Shown here in pieces: positions 4,938-7,523 of a DNA stretch of 7,523 nucleotides. The translations under genes and the position numbers were made by a program. Positions within the stretch are counted from its first letter, which is position 1. Each line of letters starts with the position of its first letter. Source of the DNA: an uncultured Campylobacter sp. (GTDB lineage Bacteria > Campylobacterota > Campylobacteria > Campylobacterales > Campylobacteraceae); the NCBI RefSeq assembly GCF_938045405.1, contig NZ_CALIMW010000266.1, positions 1 to 7,523 on the forward strand. Direction: 5' to 3'. The notes below the pieces were generated by a model. It saw only the letters and a program-made list of their open reading frames with translations. It had not been told where the DNA came from and did not search any database.

Positions 4938-6935
4938 CTAACCTACGATTGCGCCGTTTTTTACGGGCGCGAGAGTACTAAGCAGCGTGAGACTGCCGTC
5001 CTCGGCACTTAAAATCATGCCCTCGCTGCTATGTTTAAAAATTTTAGCGGGTTTTAAATTTGCCAGCACGCAGATCTGCTTGCCGATAAGCGCGGCGGGA
5101 TCGTAAAATTTCGCGATACCGCTGATGATTTGACGCGGTCTCTCCTCGCCCAAATCGATCATAAATCGCAACAACTTCTCGCTACCCTCAATGTTTTCGC
5201 ACTCCAAAATCGTGCCGACTTTGATAACACACTTTTTAAAATCATCGATTTTAATCTGCACTTCAGATGCTGCGCCTTGGGCTTCTTGCACCGTAGCGCC
5301 CGAGCCGGAAGCGTTTGCGTTTAAGTTTAGCGCGCTTTTTGCCGCAGCGTCTGTGCCCGAACCGCTTGCAGAATTTGCAGTGCCATCCAACCTGTCGTAG
5401 TCCGCCTTCGGCATTAGCTCGTGATCGATCTTGGTAAAAAGCGGCTCGCACGGCTTGGCCTTAAAATCTAAAATTTCGCCGCGAAGTATGAGCTTTTCAT
5501 AAAGCGGAGTGGATATTTCAAAGCCGAGCGTGTCTGCGATACGTGCCGCCGTCTTCGGCATCGCGGGACTTAGCAGCACGGCGACTTTAGCCAAAATATT
5601 TGCAACCAATGCGACGAGAGCCAACGCCTTAGCCTGCTCGCCGTTTTTCATCAAATTCCACGGCTCGTATTTTGCAATCGAAGCGTTCGCAAGAGCAAGC
5701 GCCCTCCAAAGCTCCTCCAAGTATCTATTGGTAGCGACCTCCTCAAGCGCGTTAAGTGCGGCGCTCAGATAGGAGTTCGCTTCCTCGATCTCGGCGGTGA
5801 AAAATTTCATCACGTCTTTAGAATTTATGACGTAGTCCGAGTATTTTGCGCTCATGCCAACGATGCGGCTAAGTAGATTTCCAAGCTCGTTGGCAAGCTC
5901 GGAATTTACGCGGTTGATGATCGCTTTTTGCGAAAAATCGCCGTCTTGGCCGAACGGTACCTCGCGCAGTAAGAAATACCTAAACTGCTCCAGCCCGTAG
6001 GCGTTTGCGACCTCGCGCGGATTCACAACGTTGCCAAGGCTCTTGCTCATCTTTTTGCCGTCGCGCGTCCACCAGCCGTGAGCTGCGATGCTGCGTGGCA
6101 TATTTAGCCCCAGGCTCATCAAAAACGCAGGCCAATAAACGGCGTGAAAGCGTAAAATGTCCTTGCCCACGATGTGCAGCGCGTCGCTCCAATACTCCAT
6201 CCGCTCGCCGCCCGCGCAAAATCCAAGCGAACTAAGATAATCCATCAGCGCGTCCAGCCAGACGTAAATCACGTGCTTCGGATCATTTAGCTCGGGCGGA
6301 ATTTTAACGCCCCAATCAAAACCCGTTCTCGTGATCGAAAGATCCTTCAGGCCGCTTTTTACGAAGCTTATGACCTCGTTTTTTTTGCCTAGGGGAAGGA
6401 TGCACTTTTCATCCTCGTACCATTTTAAAAGCCGCTCTGCGTAGGCGCTAAGCCTGAAAAAATAGCTCTCCTCTTTTAAAATTTTAGTCTTTTTGCCGCA
6501 GTCGGGGCAATACTCGCCGTCGATTAGCTGAGCGGAAGGGAAAAAACTCTCGCAGCTTACGCAGTAGTTGCCCTCGTATTCGCCCTTATAAATGTCGCCC
6601 TTTTCATACATCTTGCGAAATACGTTTTGCACCGCCGCCTCGTGCGCGGCATCGGTAGTGCGCGAAAACATATCATAGCTGATGTCAAACTCGTCCCACA
6701 GGTCTTTAAATTTAGCGCTCACGCCGTCTGCATACTGCTTTGGGCTCTGACCGTGCTTAGCTGCGGCCTCCTCGATCTTTTGGCCGTGCTCGTCGGTGCC
6801 CGTTTTAAAAAACACCTCGTATCCTTGCAGGCGGTAAAATCTAGCCATCGTATCGGCGATGATCGTCGTGTATGCGTGACCGATGTGCGGGACGTCGTTT
6901 ACGTAATAAATCGGCGTCATTATGTATTTTTTCAT
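4938..6935 (-). CDS. metG: Methionyl-tRNA synthetase
   Basis: Class I aminoacyl-tRNA synthetase that charges tRNA-Met (initiator and elongator) with methionine using ATP, in the cytoplasm. Residues 1-320 hold the Rossmann catalytic domain with the HIGH motif at 17-20 (in PHIGHAYTT) and KMSKS at 295-299 (in DGKKMSKSLGNVV). A single zinc knuckle is formed by C125, C128, C143 and C146. An alpha-helical anticodon-binding domain follows (about 330-500; W427 in EPWNL is typical). Residues about 511-559 are a low-complexity Ala/Ser/Gly/Asn linker, then a C-terminal Trbp111/EMAP-II-like tRNA-binding domain (562-665) with FKKCVIKVGTI and the ISG and NLKPAK/EGMILSA signatures, which in this family mediates dimerisation. 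At 665 residues it is slightly longer than the usual 630-650, mainly from the linker. The ATG has a strong AAGGAG. It is first of the packed group extending to the UbiD-family gene. Confidence 0.98.
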   Translation of the reverse strand: MKKYIMTPIYYVNDVPHIGHAYTTIIADTMARFYRLQGYEVFFKTGTDEHGQKIEEAAAKHGQSPKQYADGVSAKFKDLWDEFDISYDMFSRTTDAAHEAAVQNVFRKMYEKGDIYKGEYEGNYCVSCESFFPSAQLIDGEYCPDCGKKTKILKEESYFFRLSAYAERLLKWYEDEKCILPLGKKNEVISFVKSGLKDLSITRTGFDWGVKIPPELNDPKHVIYVWLDALMDYLSSLGFCAGGERMEYWSDALHIVGKDILRFHAVYWPAFLMSLGLNMPRSIAAHGWWTRDGKKMSKSLGNVVNPREVANAYGLEQFRYFLLREVPFGQDGDFSQKAIINRVNSELANELGNLLSRIVGMSAKYSDYVINSKDVMKFFTAEIEEANSYLSAALNALEEVATNRYLEELWRALALANASIAKYEPWNLMKNGEQAKALALVALVANILAKVAVLLSPAMPKTAARIADTLGFEISTPLYEKLILRGEILDFKAKPCEPLFTKIDHELMPKADYDRLDGTANSASGSGTDAAAKSALNLNANASGSGATVQEAQGAASEVQIKIDDFKKCVIKVGTILECENIEGSEKLLRFMIDLGEERPRQIISGIAKFYDPAALIGKQICVLANLKPAKIFKHSSEGMILSAEDGSLTLLSTLAPVKNGAIVG

Positions 6936-6939
6936 TATT

Positions 6940-6945
6940 CTCCTT
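6940..6945 (-). promoter_or_regulatory. Ribosome binding site of metG
   Basis: AAGGAG on the minus strand, four bases (AATA) before the ATG at 6935, is a near-consensus Shine-Dalgarno sequence. It confirms the metG start and suggests efficient translation. Confidence 0.8.
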
Positions 6946-6961
6946 GCGCTTACTTAAATTT

Positions 6962-6981
6962 GACTAAAAATTTTATTAGTC
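6962..6981. repeat. AT-rich inverted repeat between pseudopilin and metG
   Basis: GACTAA (minus strand) pairs with TTAGTC in a 6-bp stem around an 8-base A/T loop, starting right after the pseudopilin stop codon. It is followed on the minus strand by CAAATTTAAG, not a clean T run, so it could be a weak terminator of the pilin-like gene or, because the loop contains a TAAAAT -10-like word, part of the metG promoter. Only 46 bases separate the two genes, so any metG promoter must lie here or inside the pilin gene. Confidence 0.35.
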
Positions 6982-7523
6982 CTATTGTGCGGCTGTGCCG
7001 GTATTAGAATTTAGCGTGTATCTTACGTATCCGGTCTCCGGCTCGATAGTAATACTAGCGGTCTCTCTTGCATCATTAGTAAGTGTAATAACGCACTGGC
7101 CCACAAAAAGCCTATCATATGGCACATTAGAGTTCGCTAACTGCCCCATTGGGCGACCGTAAGAATCAAAGGAGATGGTGTGATTGTTTCCATTACCGCA
7201 ATTAGTAAATTGTATATTTCTTATATTATATGTTGCTCCTAAATTTAGCTTTTGATTCATCCTTGCACCATCAGTATTGGCAGGTTGCCTAGCAAAGCCC
7301 GAAGTAAGCAGTTTGTTGGGATTTTGCGGATCAGCTGCCATAGAATTTAGGCTATTTGGTTGTCCGTTTGAACCCGGGAAAGCTCCGTTATCCCAATATA
7401 TATTATATCGCCATCCTGCTGCAGAGCCCGGTGCTCCTTGATCAGTAAATTGAATCCTCCAAAATCTCTTAAACCAATCCGGGTCATTAGGATCGAATTT
7501 GTTATCATTCATAGCCAGCTGCT
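6982..7523 (-). CDS. Type IV pilin-like / type II secretion pseudopilin, partial
   Basis: C-terminal part of a pilin-like protein; the frame is open to the window edge (residues Q-L-A precede the first visible Met at 7512), so the true start, with the expected prepilin peptidase site and hydrophobic N-terminal helix, is off the right end. Residue numbers are from that Met. Visible are a hydrophilic Asn/Gln/Gly-rich globular region, the segment ISFDSYGRPMG (113-123) and ITIEPETGYVRY (144-155), which match the end of GspH/FimT-like pseudopilins, and two cysteines, C105 and C130, placed as a likely disulfide pair. By family such proteins build short periplasmic pilus-like fibres for secretion or DNA uptake. 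Its DNA is visibly more AT-rich than metG (only 12 G/C in 7201-7260) and uses AGA/GGA/ATA codons less common next door. Transcribed in the same direction as metG, 46 bases upstream. Confidence 0.8.
   Translation of the reverse strand, partial: QLAMNDNKFDPNDPDWFKRFWRIQFTDQGAPGSAAGWRYNIYWDNGAFPGSNGQPNSLNSMAADPQNPNKLLTSGFARQPANTDGARMNQKLNLGATYNIRNIQFTNCGNGNNHTISFDSYGRPMGQLANSNVPYDRLFVGQCVITLTNDARETASITIEPETGYVRYTLNSNTGTAAQ

Noticed and set aside
4316..4981. Plus-strand open frame of 221 codons with hydrophobic stretches
   Set aside because: It is antisense to the Lys/Ala/Ser-tailed gene; its Ala/Val/Phe segments are just the complement of the Lys/Ala/Ser codons. The minus-strand frame has coupling and ribosome-site support at both ends and this one has none.
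1..7523. CRISPR array, transposase, phage or toxin-antitoxin genes, tRNA or rRNA genes
   Set aside because: I saw no regularly spaced repeats, no transposase or integrase motifs, no terminal inverted repeats with target duplication and no cloverleaf-forming sequence with a recognisable T-loop.

Overview
The window looks like a piece of chromosome from an epsilonproteobacterium of the genus Campylobacter, probably one of the moderate-GC oral or gut species (the C. gracilis / rectus / showae / concisus group). This is inferred from protein style (methionyl-tRNA synthetase, a long UbiD-type decarboxylase of the menaquinone branch, an epsilonproteobacterial-type pseudopilin), from strong purine-rich ribosome binding sites, and from the very frequent AAATTTTA-type words inside otherwise GC-rich DNA. 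The species cannot be fixed from sequence alone.

Every gene I accept is on the minus strand, so the reading order is right to left. At the right edge (7523 to 6982) is the C-terminal part of a type IV pilin-like or type II secretion pseudopilin; its N-terminus lies outside the window. After a 46-base gap containing a small AT-rich inverted repeat comes metG (6935 to 4938). It is followed 2 bases later by a 282-residue Cys-containing protein with a long Lys/Ala/Ser tail resembling histone H1 (4935 to 4087). This overlaps by 1 base (TAATG) a 329-residue protein with a Mur-ligase-like N-terminal domain but no ATP-binding P-loop (4087 to 3098). Nine bases on is a 624-residue UbiD-family decarboxylase (3088 to 1214). 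These four genes are so tightly packed that they are almost certainly one transcription unit.

A 222-base AT-rich gap (1213 to 992) with a 27-base imperfect palindrome and clustered AAATTT words separates the decarboxylase from metI, the membrane permease of a D/L-methionine ABC transporter (991 to 317). The ATPase (metN) and binding protein (metQ) that normally flank metI are absent from the window. The last 316 bases (316 to 1) hold no supportable gene: they contain a perfect small hairpin, other pairing segments, and a possible minus-strand promoter for something beyond the left edge.

Functionally the cluster is housekeeping: translation initiation/elongation (MetG), respiratory quinone synthesis (UbiD family, futalosine-type menaquinone pathway by family knowledge) and methionine uptake. 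Methionine links metG and metI, but they are separated by unrelated genes and by a probable transcription boundary. The two uncharacterised proteins sandwiched between metG and ubiD are the least explained items. I did not see evidence of a defence system, CRISPR array, transposon or phage.
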